Assembly (NCBI RefSeq): GCF_003945595.2 | Contig: NW_024104356.1 | Location: forward strand, 474,781 to 538,780 | Origin: Pipra filicauda | Taxonomy: Eukaryota > Chordata > Aves > Passeriformes > Pipridae | Reading direction: 5' to 3' | Length of the DNA stretch: 64,000 nt | Shown here: piece after piece, positions 1 through 14,083 of the stretch | Layout of the letters: each line of letters starts with the position of its first letter | Numbering within the stretch: position 1 is the stretch's first letter | The notes under the pieces: model-generated | Told to the model about the DNA's origin: nothing | Databases searched by the model: none | What the model saw: only the letters and a program-made list of their open reading frames with translations | Made by a program: the position numbers and the translations under genes

Positions 1-2500
1 GGACAGAGGGCAGACCAGAACAGCTAATTTGACCAAACCAACTCCGGACTAGTCCAACTTTTAAACATATTTTTTGAAAATGTGACCAATAGGCATCTGA
101 AATCCATTAGGACAGAAGAGCTGTATTTGTGGTTCACTTAAATCTACTTTTGTAAGATTTCTACACACTACAGCTCCCAGTGTGCTTAACTGACAGGCTA
201 AAACTCTGATAACTGTCTTTAAACAGACATTGATTTCTCTAAGGCTCAGAGAGCTTAACTAAATTACTCTGAGTTTCTCATCACCTTCAGAGAGAAGGCA
301 AGGGTGCTGCACACATCATCTCTCAGAAGCTGAGCTGTGTTTGTGGTGTAGATAACCCTGCCATCGAGGGTTGTAATCACCTAGCTCAGACCAGCTGCTT
401 TGAGTGGTACATCAAGTGACATAGAATTTTGTGACTGACTCTATGCCACTGTCTTAAGTTCAGCAGAAAACATCTCAGTTGCTAGAAATAACAAATATTA
501 GTTTTACAAAGCCCTCTGCCTGCAGACCAGACCAGAGATACCGACCATTGCTTAAACAATGCACAAAAGATTTAAGTTCCTTGCTAAGCAATCCACAACC
601 TGCCCCCCTCAAAAAAGTCATACCTTTTCCATATGTGTGTTACGTGTTTCATATAATTTATTGCACACATGGTAAAAATATATCTGACAATATATAAAAT
701 GCAATTTTTAAAAGAAGAAGAAAAAAAAAGAATTGGCCTATTGTTCTGCTGCTTAAAATATGGGATACCACATGATATACATTAAAATTATAAGAATATG
801 TTGAAAATATTTTATGTCATTCTATGTAATATATTTGAAAAATCATGACAGCTGCTATGGGCAGTAATATGTTCCATATTGTCTGATATATTCTAAATGT
901 CTGTGTAATACATTTCATTAAATACATGGCAAATGAAAAACTGAATAAAAGTTTCCCCTTTGCTTAATCTGAGTGCATGTGATAAATAAATATACATGTA
1001 CATTCATGAAAAAAAATAAAGAAAACAACTTGTTTATTCCTAACACCTTTTATGCTCTTGTTAATTGACACACGGGTAAACAAGCTTTTATTTATAGCAA
1101 ACAAGGATTTCACAGAAACCATAAATTTACTCCAGTACACAAATTCTTCAATTATGGGTTTGAAATGATCAAATGAGGAGTATACATAATACTTGCTGAT
1201 TTACATAAACCAATGAAAACAGAAAATAGAATAAAACTCAACAGTCAGTCACACTTGCAAAAGCCACTTTACAAATATTTCATTGAAGCCATAAAGCTGT
1301 TTGATGAAAATCATCCTTCACACAGATGCCACAAAAGAGCATCGCCCACCCAAAAGTCCAATGTATTGTTACCAATTGCCTGACATATTGTTGTGCCGAA
1401 GGACTTAGAATATTATGTTCCATTCCAGTGCAAAAATAGAAAACCATATGATTGAGAGACGGAAAAGATTTAATAGCTTCCCTTTCTTCTCTTTCCTAGC
1501 AGCCTGATCAGGATGATTTCCCATTGCATATGACACTGAAAAAATTCCCTGTATTCTTATATTTATGGTGCTATACAACAGGAGAGGAGAGAGGAGAACC
1601 AGCTTCATACATGGAGAAGGTGGCATCAGAGGAAGGCAGCAACATGTTCTCTGTTCCCACTGGTGACAGGAAAAGAGTCAGGAGTTTGTCTTCCCACAGA
1701 GGAGGTATAAGCTAGGCATTAGAAAAACTTCAGGGGGCAGGATATGAAACCTCACAGGGAGACTATCTGGGGATCTAGGGCACCCCTTTTCTTGGAGATT
1801 TCACATGCCAGGTAGAAAAACATCTATCAGAGGAAGTGATACAGGGGAATGAGGTGTGATATCATCACTGAAGCCTCTTCTCCCTCTGGCCCATTCGGTG
1901 ACTGGGTGATTATATAAATGCAATAATTGTTACGTTAGGAGAATATCTTAGGCAGCTTAATACAGAGAAAGCCATTTTTATAGCCATGGTTTTAGGGCAG
2001 GCACATTACAAATGCTTTTGCATCTAGACATGATGCAGAAAAGCTGCTGGATGTGAAAGGAAATAACCACTCAAACCCAGAGGATAGATAATTTTAAGGC
2101 TTATACATTTGGCCAAAATTCAGGTGATCTTGTCCCACTTGACCACTTTGTTAACTGCTTGCTTACTTAATCTTTAAATTGCAGTTTTAGTGTTGACCTA
2201 CCCCCAGGCTCTCCCCAGTTTAACTATCAGCACAAAGATTTTTCATTGGAACGCTAACATGCAGTAGTGGGCAACGGGGCTGTGGATCTCACTGGTTGTT
2301 CTCACACTTCATTGCAACACAGCTGTCCTCTTGACCACTCCTCTCTAGTCCAGCTTTCTCCCAACCCCCAGACTTCCTTGGTGTTTTTTGGGAATGTCTG
2401 TTATGTTACAAATCTGCTACTCCTGTGCCTACAAATCAATATTTAAACGCATATGTATGCTCCTGAGAAAATATGCCTGTGTGGATTCTGGAAATGGACT
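1..2500. other. Unique non-coding DNA, no gene seen
   Basis: This stretch has short open frames of at most 73 codons in either direction, none with a recognisable domain, start context or splice-site partner. The part from about 640 to 1080 is AT-rich and contains several AATAAA-like hexamers, which are expected by chance at this composition. I see no repeat family, RNA gene or promoter here. Confidence 0.6.
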
Positions 2501-2615
2501 GCTGTGTGACTACATGCACCTACATCTCTACAATCAGAGTTTGAAAGAATGTTCCACAATGCCTTTGTGCCTCAGTTTCCCTAAACATGATAGAAAATAA
2601 GGATGCTTATAGTTC
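2501..2615 (+). repeat. MIR-like (CORE-SINE) relic, weak
   Basis: The segment contains GCTGTGTGAC at 2501-2510 and GTGCCTCAGTTTCC near 2567-2580, followed by a T/A-rich stretch with AAAATAAGGATG. These phrases occur in the same order in the 3' half of MIR-type SINEs of amniotes. The gap between them is about 30 bases longer than in the consensus I remember, so an insertion or a chance match is possible. Homology was judged by eye only. Confidence 0.35.
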
Positions 2616-4139
2616 AAGTGGTGAGGTGAAATCCTAGGATAATTTCTTATTTCATGGTCCAAGACAGAACTACCACCAGTTAGCCACTTATATGCAAGAT
2701 TTTAAATGTCTGAAAAAATCCAATATCCCATTTTTTTTGCAATGTAGTCAAAATCCAATGTTGAATTTTGTCCAGATTTAACATACTTTTATGTGCTTAT
2801 AGCTCATGAAAAGTAACAGGGCTTATGCACATGTTTAAGTACTTTGCGAGATAGAAATGGGTTACGTACATGTGGTGATACTTCAGTGATAGCCTGTCCC
2901 TGTATGTGCTGTGATAGAATAGTCAGGGTTAAGCAACTTTGAACCAATTCACATTTTAGGGGCTGGGATATACTTATCTTCCCAGTGAGTCATGATTTCC
3001 TTGCTGTTAGCTATTAATAACCCTTGGAGGAACTTTTAAAGCTGATAACCATTTCCTATCATTTTTGGCATTTTAAACATGTTTTTATTTTCCCATTTCT
3101 CCCAGTCCCCCAAAGGCAGCCAGATTCCCAGAACCCTTGTGGATTAAAGAGATCGCTTCCTGCCCTTCCCATCCTCCTGCTTCCTCCACCCTTTCCAGAC
3201 CAATAAAAGGACTTTAAATTATTGAGATAATCTTTTTTTTTTTTTGGTTCTGTTCAGTTTTGTTATTTTTAATGTGGTCAGTTACTTCGTACATTCTCAT
3301 TTTCTGGCCCAGGCCTTCATCTTCTCAGTAGACTAGATGTAACATGAACCAGTGAACTTTAAACACTTGGGACCAACAATAGCCCCAAGCAATGTATATT
3401 TAATGAAGCAATATATATTTAATTATATTTAACCTCCCAAGGGTTAAAGTTCAAGCACTGGCTGATAAGAAAGTTGCCCCTCTAGCTTATTCACGTGCTG
3501 ATTTTGTTAGGTTTTCTGATGCTCTTGCCTCTTTAGATCCGAAAGGGAGTATATGCAGCAACTGGAAGGACCAGTCCATGAATACGGCAGAATTGAGAGT
3601 GATTTCACTTTGCAGTTCCACTTCTAAATTAAGCATGAAAGATGGGGGCTGGGGTAATCCTCAATACACTTTATTCCTGCTCAGGATCAGCTTGCTTCCT
3701 GGAGCTAAGTCTTTTTTACAAAGGGGAATTTCAGCATGTGGACATGTGCAGGGCAAAGAAAAATCTCCGCTATTTCATGCAGTCTTTGAGGAAACCACTG
3801 TTGACTCATTTGTCTAGAGCAAAAGTGGGAAACATGTTAACACAGATGCCCCCTGAAAGATGCAAATAGCAGAGAAGAAGATCTAGAGGGATTATCAGGA
3901 TTGTGCTTTAAACACATTCCACTTCACAGATGTATGAGAGAGAGAATGGGGAAAAAGACCAGGAAAGCTCAAGATAAAATAACTTCCAGATGCAGCCCTC
4001 GCCCTGGTGCAGCCAGATCCCTGCTGCCTCTCCAACACAACATTTCAGCCTCTCAGAGCTCATTAGGATCTAAAAGAGGGTCATAGACAATAACTGTGTG
4101 CCTTAAATCTTGTCCATCTTACAGGCATCTTGTCTCAAG

Positions 4140-4260
4140 CAATCAAAGGCAGCCTATGCTGGCACAGCCCAGTAATTAGCCGGCTGTGCTTCCAGCTGGT
4201 TTGCAGGCACATGGCAGGTTAAACAATAAATAAATCAGATTAGGCTGAAATCTGTTAAGC
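4140..4260. promoter_or_regulatory. Candidate conserved non-coding block (weak)
   Basis: This short segment has no repeat character. It contains a TAATTA homeodomain-type core at 4173-4178 and a forkhead-like TTAAACAATAAATAAAT stretch near 4219-4235, next to E-box-like CAGCTG at 4194-4199. Clusters like this are common in vertebrate developmental enhancers, but each motif is short and will also occur by chance. No conservation could be tested. Confidence 0.15.
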
Positions 4261-6123
4261 AAGAGTGGTCCTGGCATTCAAAGCCATTTCTTCAAAGCAT
4301 TGCAGATCAGTGCTTGGGTTTTATTTTCCAAAGCCTGTTATCATGGGTACGGCTACATGGTACTTTGCAGACAGACACAAGTTCATTTTGCCTGAGTTTT
4401 GAGTAGGAGCTTTAGACCAGAAGCAATATAACCTCCTGAGAGGGCAGTTATAGAACTCTGGTTGGCTTATGGCTGATCCAAGGCCTGAATAGAGAAATCT
4501 GCTATCTTATGTGGAAGGAATTTTCCTTGCATGACCTGGGGAAATACTAGTGCTCATTTGCAAACCTCACAGCCTCCATCCAAATGAACACTACCCATTC
4601 TAACTGCTCTGTGGGCTTCCCTGTCTGCTGCGAGTGTTTCATCAGGAGCTCAAGGTCTGTGCATGAAAGAGTGTGGGTTATTTCTTTGTAAAAGTCAAAG
4701 AATCACTGAAATTTATGAGAAGAGGAAAGGTGTCTTTTTTTAGTAAATAAAATAAGCGTTGCCTATTTCTCTGGAATATAGGGATTTAGGAGCAAGTGGA
4801 CAGGGAGATTTGCGTGCATTCCAATGGAGCTGACTCCACTCTCAGCCCTCTGACATGGTCCTACCATGCTTGGAGGAAATGCTTCACCCCAGAGAAGAGC
4901 CCCAAACCACCTTCACCCTCGCTCTCCAACAGTTCCTCCAGAAGTCTCTGCCCCTGGTGCCTTACATCTAAGGAGTCTGAGGTGTCCCATATGGCTACAT
5001 TGATGAGCAACAAAGGAGAGGACAAATTCCATCAAGTCACTGGAGCTTCTGGAGGAAGACTATGTGTACAAAGAAGCTCTGGGAAAATCCAGGTGTCCCA
5101 TTAAGTGAAAAGGGATCACTTTATTTCTGGAAACACTTAGGAAAGTCTAAGTTATAGAAAATCCCTTTTATTCTGCTTTGACATAGTTTCAACTGTCGTA
5201 ACATCTACCAGTTCCAGATCTTGACTTCTTGTGCTCAGCACTGTATCAGCAGAGCTGAGAAATCTGGTCCCTGGCCACAAAACACACGATGTCATGCCAC
5301 CACAAAAAAAGCAACAAGCAACTCTGAAGTGAAAGGGACATAGCAAACCCACTTGATATCTTGATCCTGTTTCCCTTCTAAACTGGATTGGAGAAGCAAA
5401 CAAAAAATTTAGAAAGTGAACCTAATGATGAACACTACCTGCCTCTTTCCTGACACAGTCCATGAAGAAATGTTTCTATAGCAGTCAAGATGCTATTGGA
5501 CTTAGCTCATATCTCTCATTTTCCTCGTGTTTCCTCATGTGTCTTTCCACACAGGCTTTAATGAATTCTCGTAAAAAATGACTAATTGTAAGCAAGGCTA
5601 AATGACAGTGTTATAAAGCAAAGATTTTTCAATACCGAAGTTGCAGGCAGCTTCTAAATCATGTAGCTTCTTTTCTCATACCTCCTGGCTGCCTCTTTGC
5701 TTTGGGGGAAGCAATCAAGAATCTGCCCAAATCAAAATATGCAGTTTCTTTCCCCAGAGAAAATACATGCATCACAGTTAGCGAGTTGCTTATAGAAGAA
5801 CTTTTGAACCTTTTCAGGCCGTGTTTTGCCTCCCAGAGTGGAGGGATCTTCTTTCTGTCTTCATAGTACCTCACTGGCCAGGCACATTTCTTTAGTTAGG
5901 AGTTGTTCTACCCAGTGGGATAAATATCCCCTGTAAAATTATTTTCAGATGGAAATAACAGGTTCTCTTTCACTCTCTCTTCTCCCTCCCTGCCCCATCT
6001 CCCCTGTGGAATATTCACCATAGGTTGCATCTAGAGATGGTGAAAATTTGTCATGTTTTTATCCTGTTGGAAAGCTGTCAGAAATCCCAAGACTTTTTTT
6101 TCCCTATAAAACCCCTCCAAATT

Positions 6124-6154
6124 TCTTTTGGTTTTGTTTTGTTTTGTTTTTTTT
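6124..6154. repeat. Low-complexity (TTTTG)n tract
   Basis: The tract consists of TTTTG units grading into a run of T. It may be the decayed complement of an A-rich retroposon tail or a plain slippage product. No element body was recognised beside it. Confidence 0.8.
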
Positions 6155-8189
6155 CCCTTCTAAAACCAAACAAAATAGTTTCCTTGGAAGAGGGAAGGTC
6201 AGAGCCCAGCTGTTTTGAGAGCTCATTCTCTGTCTGTGCCAGGATGGCTGTAGTTTTCCCCCTTTCTTCCCCACAAAATGAAGGAAAGGTCGGTCAGCTG
6301 TCAGCAGGGACATGCTCAGAGGCACAAGACCATCCTGACGTTGTTGGTACTTGGCAGCTTAGGAGTTGGTGCCTTGCTTGGACTTGCCGTTCTGATAACT
6401 AGTGACAGTTTAGGATCCCACCCTTCCTTCTTATCGTCGGCCGATTCTGTGCTTATCTTACTGCATTCAGGATGGCTCCTTGAACTATCTTTATCAATGA
6501 CAGATCTAGCAGGGGTTGATGGAGATATTTCATGGGCTTGGCAGCTGGAGCTGGGGTGGTGCTAAGTATCCTCTCACTCAGCTGACCCAAAAAAATAAAA
6601 CTGGTGAAGCACACACTCACAAATTCCTTAACTAAGCAATGCTGACATATCACATTGTGAGTGTTAACACGAAGATGTTAAATAAGGTTGATTTTCATCC
6701 ACTGAAGCAAAAGAGACTGCTCAAATTTTCAATTTACCCTGATTCTTAGACATTAAGTTAAATTCCCAGACGTATATGAAAACATGCATCTAGCCACCTA
6801 ACCTTCTCTGATTATATTTATAGATTGTTTAAAATCTGTGACATAATCCTATATTGTTCTGATTTAATTTTGTTTTCCCAAGTCCTTGAAGAAAATGGAC
6901 TAAATTTGGATTGCATCTGGCTGGAGGCTGTACTTGCAAGAAGCTAGATTTGGTTTCCAAACAACTGGGCCAAAGATTAAGAGCAGATAACAATGTCATA
7001 TCAGATCTGTTGTTTCTCATTTCCCGCTTCACCCCCTTCTCTGATCTCCCAACTCAAGACGAAAATCAGCTTCTAATCTTGACTTCTAGTAGGCAAAAAT
7101 GGGATGGATTCCTCTCTCGACATCCAACCACTTTTGTGCACCAGACAGGAGAGGTATATCTCACCTGCCTGTTCTGGCTCTCTTCTCTGCCATTTTCTCC
7201 AAGAATTTGTCTCTGCCAGCTTTAGGGAGGATTCAAACAGGGTGGTGGGAAACTCTTCATTAGAAGGAGCACTTCACTATGGCATCCTTATTGTGTCATA
7301 CCCCATGTTATTCCATGGATATTCCCAGAATTATTGCCAGGAGTTAGAGACCACTAGGGCCTCCTTCCCTGCTAAGCTATGTGTCAGCTTTTGCTTTGGC
7401 CGTGATTCTACATTCACAACAGAGAGAGTTCCCATTATGTCCTACAGAAATGAGACAGTTTTCAGTTTAATTAAGGAAGTTTCAGTACAAAAGTCCTAGG
7501 ACTGTTGGCAAGGTAGTTCCAAAGCCTTGTGTTTGGGGTTTTCTCCCCGCTACCATGAGGCAAGCCCCGCATCTCAGTATAGCATACGTAGCAAGAAATT
7601 TTAAGGAGGTGCATTTCAGAATTCATCAACCAGAAACAATTAAAATCCCCAGTAGTTTTTGACAGCCATGGCCAGAGTCCATTTCTAGGATGCAGAAGCA
7701 GTGACTGACTTTGCATGAGTTTTGTGTTTCATTGGTAACTTGGAACATTGCTAGAGCTGCTAGAAATAAACGAATCCCTCTTTTCCATATTTCTTCTTCA
7801 CCTTTTAAAGAAAAAATCATATTTGAAGATTTTGCCAAAACACTTCTTTTCAGGGGCTTTTTCCATTTTCCCAGCCTTCAATTGAAGACTACACCATTGT
7901 TTAGAGCTTGTTAGTGATGGAAAGAAATAAATAATCATCCCCACAAGAAGCATGTATCTCCTCACATATGCTGCTCCAGTCACCCATCTCTGAGATGTCA
8001 TCTGACTGATCCTCTCCTTTTGCCTCCATGTCTCTTGAATGCGTGTGCAACCTGGCTCTATTTGAAACTCTGTCAGCCTAAGCAAGATTAATGTTTGCAT
8101 GGAGGTGCAAAGCTGGCTCAGAACAGTATCAGTTTTAAAAACCTCACTCTAGAGATGGGTGCAGGAGCCACTTGGTATATTATTCCTCA

Positions 8190-8217
8190 TTTTATTTATT
8201 TATTTATTTATTTTTAT
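8190..8217. repeat. (TTTA)n microsatellite
   Basis: About six consecutive TTTA units are visible, followed by a T-rich tail. It is an ordinary tetranucleotide microsatellite and likely polymorphic in length. Confidence 0.9.
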
Positions 8218-11200
8218 ATTTGAATGTCTTAGTTCTTCTGTAGTGAGCATTGGCTGCAGGCCCATGGCCAGATGGAACTGAACTGCTTTCTAAGAAAAAC
8301 ATGAAGAAGGGAATTGCATTTTCATGTTGTAATTTTTTCATAGAGGTATTTATTTCCAGTGCTCTTTTTCTCCCTCTCACTAGTCCCCCACCTCTGGAAT
8401 TTGGTGTACAAAAGTCAAAGAAGCTATCAAACTGCTGCTGTTGTTGCTGGTTTGGTTTGCATCTGGTTTTAATACTGAAAGATTTGGGGCAGACAGCTCC
8501 AGAAAGGGAAATTCACAGATTGGGCAGTGAAAGCAGTGACAGATTGCATTATGGTGTTCTGGTCCAGTGAAGAAGAGGAGTCGTTTGAGTGGCTCTTTTC
8601 TCACAGCTTCCCAGTTCTTTTGCTTCTGGTGAGCCTGTAGAAGAGTCCCTCGTGCTCTGCGAGGGACTGGTCAGAATCCATTAACTCCTTTCATCCATCT
8701 AAACTGACAAAGAGCCATCAAGTGGTAACTTTATGTAATTACGATGTGGGCTAAATGAGAAGTGGATATGTAAGACTCTATATGGAATTTTTATATCCCA
8801 AAGAACCAATTCCAATTTAGTACAGGGATCAGCTCCATTCAAACCAGCATTACTAGCCTGAGTTTTTCATCCAAAGTCTCTGTTCTTCTTTGTCAGTAAA
8901 TATATTTCAAATATATTTCAAATGCCCAAGCAAACCAGCTATGTTTTCTGAGTGTCAAATGTTCCTCTCTCTTATTGAAACAGAACAGTCCCAAATGCCT
9001 GCTATTCAGTTCCCTCAGCGCAAAAGCTGGCTGAGGCAGTATGCAGTTGTTTTAGTATTCTGCTTCTCCAGAGCACAAATGCAGCATCTTGTTCACAGTA
9101 GTTTGAATGCATCTTTTTTTTGACAGAAAAAACCCATGACGATCAAATGCCCCTGGTTTTGCTACGTTTTTGCAACAAATGATGACTATGAAATATACCT
9201 TTTCATTCTTTGGTGAAATAAAACACTGTGCCTTTAAAGTGTACTTTATCAAAACTTATTGCATGAGCAGGTATTTCTTCAGAATTCAATGTGTGTCCTG
9301 ACTTCGTAAGACCCATAAGTCTTGAGCATTTAAAAAATCATTCTCTCACCCATTTTTTCATGTCTCTGGGCAGTAGGGAGGAAAGATTAAACAAGCATTA
9401 TGGGTTGATTTATCTGATTTCCATCATGAGATAGATCTCTTTCACAGAGAATGAGGAGGATCAACTTTGCCTCTAAAAGCAAGACACTGTATTTATGACC
9501 ACTACAAAGGGCTTTCTGACTGTATCAGGGAGGAGGAGCAGAGACATCACAGAGCAGTGAATTTCTTTGCAAAAAGATTAAACGAACTTAACTTATATTT
9601 TTTTGCAGTTCTTTCTGGAACTGACATATTCAAAACAATGAGTTGAGCTGAACAGATAATGGATCACTTCAGCTTACAAAATATTACGGGTAAAATCAAG
9701 ACATTTTCTTTCTGAAAAGAGCTGAGCAATGCAAAAGAGTTAATCACATAGATTAGTTGGCTGACCTCTAATTACCCAGATATTGTACAAGAAAGATTTG
9801 GTAGTGTTCTCTTCACAGGTTCAAACGCACTGACCTTAAAAACTCATCCCCTGCTGATTTTGAGAGAGCTGAGAGTCTGCAGCACACCCACTGTTGTAGT
9901 ATGCTGCAGCTCCAGCCAAGCTGCTCTCTCCCAAGCTTCTGCTTCCCTTTCCTAGTCATGAGGTTGCAGAAATAAATGTACAAGAGGTGGTTTTAGGATT
10001 TATTTTGGTTTTGTTTCAGGCATGAGGTATTTGCTGTTGCAAAGTGCATGACCCCAAGGAATACTCCTTGCCACTGCTGTCAACCTCTATGCTAAAAGTG
10101 ACAATACAGTCTGTAAACACGTTGGAGAGTAGATGCCTTGTCAGAAGAGAACAGGAGGCATTCATTTTGTAAAGGTTCTTCATTTCCAAAGGTCACCTTT
10201 TGCATACCATTTGTTTCTAATCTCTTGGTTGCTGGTTTGGAAACAAACAAGTGGCACGAAACAAGAAGGAGAGAGAACAGTTTGAAGGGAAAGGGGCACA
10301 ATGAGCTTGTGCACCTAGAGCTGATAATGATTTCTGGTGCTGAGTGGTTGATTTTGTGGTTGGGGTTTATCCAAGTGGTTTCTGCCCAATGGAGAGACAT
10401 ACAGTATATTTGTGTACCATTCAAGCATCCCGTACATTTAGAGCAAATGAAGCTGAGAAGGCAGTTCCTCATAGATCTGCTTCAAATGTATCATTTGTGA
10501 CTTTTTCCATGCTTGGGCAAATAACATTATTATACATTGCCAAACTCCTCAGAGCCTTTATTTTTCTGATGTAACAGAAATCTGGAAAGCCTCCATAATG
10601 CTGTCTTATAATACACCCCTAATTTAACCTGGAGGAGGCATTTTTTCACAGACAATGGTTTCCTATGATTGGTCTCTCTGCCGAGACTATCAGAAAGTGA
10701 ATAAAACAATACTAATTGTAATGATCATTTCTGTAAAATAGGTACCTCCCCTGCAATCTTTAGCTTCCATCCAAGCAGAGCCAAACAGAGGGTGAAAAAA
10801 TGGGATAACTATAAAATGGGAGTGACGGAAAGAGAGAGATGTGTGTGTGGAAGAACAGCACACAGTTAGTTACCTGTGCATGTTCTTTCCTCAGCAACAA
10901 AGAAGAAATGAGACATTAGAAAAAAAAAGAATGTAAAATACTCCCTCAGTGTGATTTCCTCTGGCTCTTCAAAAAGAGGAGCATTGTTTTGCTTTCCCCT
11001 TTGTTTTTCCATCTATTTGATTTGTGTGAAACTTGGGACAGAAAAGTAACCTTTCTTTGATACATTCTTCAGGGATGCATAAGCAGTCACAGGATCAATG
11101 ATGCTCCTTCTCCAACAAAGAGCTTGTTTGTCTCCAGGTTTCCAGTTTAGGGAAAATAATTCACAAAAATGAAAACAAGGGGCAAAAAGTATTACAATAT

Positions 11201-13829
11201 TGCTAATGAAACACTTCTCTTGAGAGAGCTTAAGAAAAATCCAGCATCTTAGCATTGGGCTTTAATTTCACTCTGTAAGAAGGATTGAAAAGTAGATTTC
11301 AGAGATTCTTTTTGGGCTTAAAGAGAAAAGTTTGGAAATTGGGTTGGTCAGTGGTTGATGCCAGTAGCGAGCATTTAGGACAGTGATTATCTGGTCTAAG
11401 CACATTTTGGTGTCTTATTTTATGCCTGTGTACCAACAAGTGAATGACAGCATTGTAAGAATATAATCTGTATAAAATATTAATGAATTACATAAAACAT
11501 TTTGTCCCAAGCAAATTACATGTAATTACATAAAGAAGGGGAAGCATCTGCATATAATCTACAGTCCTGTGAAAATAATAGAGTATAGGATTAAGTAAAA
11601 TTTCTGAAAAAAACAAGGAAAACACCTCCTAGAACAAGTCAAAGTTAACTGATGTCCCTGCTAAGACACATTCTCAGTGCCTAGGACTAGCAAGGTGAGA
11701 CTGTACATCTGGGATCCTGCAGACAGACCTTTCCTGCTGTTTTACTTCTGGGAATGGCACGATACTTTATTATTTCCTCCTAAGTGAACTGCACAAGACT
11801 TCTCCATTGCCTGATAACAACTGCAGCAATGCAGTGTTCTATGTGCAGTGGCCACGCTGCCACAGCCCCCTTCTAGCAGATGTAACCTCTCACTGTTTTG
11901 TCTAAGTCGGTTGCTTGGTTTAACCCTGTCGTCTCCTTCTGCCCTTTTGTCTCCTGCAGTTGTAGTGGCCATTCTCCTACCAGCCCTACTCAAGAGCTGG
12001 TACTTTTCTGCCCACAACAGACAGCAGAGAAATCACCTTCACTATCTTTTTATTTCCATGATGGAGTCCCACTTCTGTGTGAGAAGTAAATGATGGGGGC
12101 CTTTTGGGATGATGCTGCATGTTTTTTTAATGTTTGAGACTGTCAGAGCTCTATTTCTATGGATTGCATTGTTCTGAGAGAGAAGAAAAATTTCTATGTT
12201 TATAATTTAAAGTAATCAGCACAATAGCCAGAAAATTATCCTGACCTGCAAATCAGGAATGAAATGTACTATGTAAAGTGTTCTAACTTAACCCCTAGAG
12301 CAGGTATGACATAAAAGAGAAAACCCATTCTGTGAAAAGCTAATTCAAATGCAATCTTTGCTTTAAATCACTTCCTTATTTTTATTCTAGAGTTGTTCCT
12401 AAAACAGGAAAGGATTTTTCAGTGCGGTATGTTCATCCTGAGTGTCCTTTTTAATCTTATTCATAATACTCATAGTCCTCAGCTCCAGCCAAGCTCATCC
12501 ATATAGTTATTTCAATTTTAATGCTCTTCATAGAAATATCTTGTTCTCCCAGGATCACAGCCACCAATAACAACAAGAGCGATCCAACTTCATTTTTAGT
12601 AAAGGAAAAAATGTAAATCAGTTGGGAATAATTTTATTTGGTACAAATATCCTCTGGATGCTGGTGCCAGGTATAAGCTCTAGAACTACGTGAAGAAGAA
12701 TGAAATGTGAGAGAGAAATTAAAATTCAAGATCTTTGTTGTAGTTGTCTGGTACCAGTCACCATGTTCCAGATATGAGTTACCCGTGATTGCAGCCACCA
12801 AGAAAAAGAAATTAAAGTCACCATGAAGTTGTTAAATCTGCTCAAATGCCTCACTTTCAATGTTCAGATATGATGTTATTATAAGGTTTAGATATAGACT
12901 CATGATTCTGGAAGACCCTATTGCACTTCTAAATGTTATCTTTAAGAACACAAAAGAAGACAAATCTATCATTTAGCACAATGGATCATTTCAGTGCCTA
13001 CAAAGCAGAAAAGAAGTTTCAGAACAATGGTTTGCAGTATCTACCTTGTCTGTCAGTTCCATACCACTCTCACATCAATGCATTTGCTCTCTCCCTGTGG
13101 GTGAAGTGATGGGCATTTAGTAGTGAGATAACTACGACTTCCTAACCACATATTGCATGAAAGTGAAACATTGGGAGCTATTGCCCAGAGGCAGTCAGAC
13201 CATTTTGACAAGCATAAATTCACAATCTCAGACAGAAACTAAATTGAAGGCAGATATTTGTCAGCTTTTCCCTCTTCTCCACGCTTTTTGACCAGCTGTG
13301 CTATTGATCCAGGCTCCCTGGAGCTGTCCACAGCTGCATTTTCCACATTGCCTTTACCTGATTGATATTTATGATATGCCTTGGGACCACTGCTTACCAG
13401 AGGGAGTGATTTAGCAGAGTGTCTATGGCAGGACTGTAGACTATGACAGGTGCACTCAACACTAGGTGGCTTTCTTACCAGGACTGATTTACTACTAAGT
13501 TCATGACTCTTTAATGAATTCAATTTAAGGTCTCTTTTTTATGTCATTGGACAAGTGCAGCCTTGTGGACAGAGAAACTGGTGACTGAAACATTTCTGAG
13601 GGGAGCACTTTTTCTTACATGAGGGGCAAAGCTGATATCATGGGTCTTGATCTGTGCTCTCAGGAGAATGGTGGTTTGCAAACGTTCAGTAATACCCTTC
13701 TGTCTGGGCTGCATTACTGCTGTTCCCAACACCCTTTCATAAGTCAAAAACCATCTAATTTTCTCTGGCCACTTCCCAGGGACCAAGTCCACCTTGCAAG
13801 TGGTAGCCTACAAATAAACTTATAAATAG
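8218..13829. other. Unique non-coding DNA, no gene seen
   Basis: Open frames here reach about 126 codons (10092-10472 minus, with an overlapping 120-codon frame on the plus strand) and carry no recognisable domain. The overlap of open frames on both strands with no codon signal argues for chance. A 12-base tandem duplication lies at 8898-8921. No interspersed repeat was recognised. Confidence 0.55.
8898..8921. repeat. 12-bp tandem duplication
   Basis: The unit AAATATATTTCA occurs twice head to tail with no mismatch. It is a short AT-rich slippage-type duplication. Confidence 0.95.
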
Positions 13830-13848
13830 AAAAAAAAAAAAACAACAA
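13830..13848. repeat. A-rich tract (A13 plus AAC units)
   Basis: A run of 13 A is followed by AACAAC. It lies about 240 bases upstream of the Penelope-like remnant and could be a separate retroposon tail ending here. No element body could be assigned on its left side. Confidence 0.8.
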
Positions 13849-14083
13849 ACAAGGACCAGCACACCTGCCTTCAGAAACATAGCAGCCTTCCAAACACCCC
13901 TTGAAATGTGTAATATTCAGCCAAATCTCCAGACACTATCAGATTAACAGTGAAGAGAATATTCTTGATAACCTTAGTACCAGCCCCTAAACATTCAGCA
14001 AACAAAGCTACTCCAGAGACAGAGACCACAAATATAAATGAGTGTCCTGAAGAACATAGGCAAAATGCACTACAGTTTAATAA

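Larger units (their letters stand above)
2616..8189. other. Unique DNA with simple T-rich tracts
   Basis: No gene is recognisable. There is a run of 13 T at 3233-3245 and a TTTTG-type low-complexity tract at 6124-6154. The longest open frames, such as 125 codons at 6025-6402 and 131 codons at 7104-7499, lack known domains and look like chance in this composition. The sub-region 4140-4260 is described separately as a weak candidate regulatory block. Confidence 0.55.

Noticed and set aside
7104..7499. 131-codon open frame on the plus strand
   Set aside because: No recognisable family, no start context, and overlap with another unrelated open frame.
11848..12093. Possible small membrane protein or exon: an acceptor-like CTCCTGCAG near 11950 followed by a hydrophobic stretch
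   Set aside because: The hydrophobic run is short, the reading frame is one of several overlapping open frames, and no donor site or partner exon is visible.
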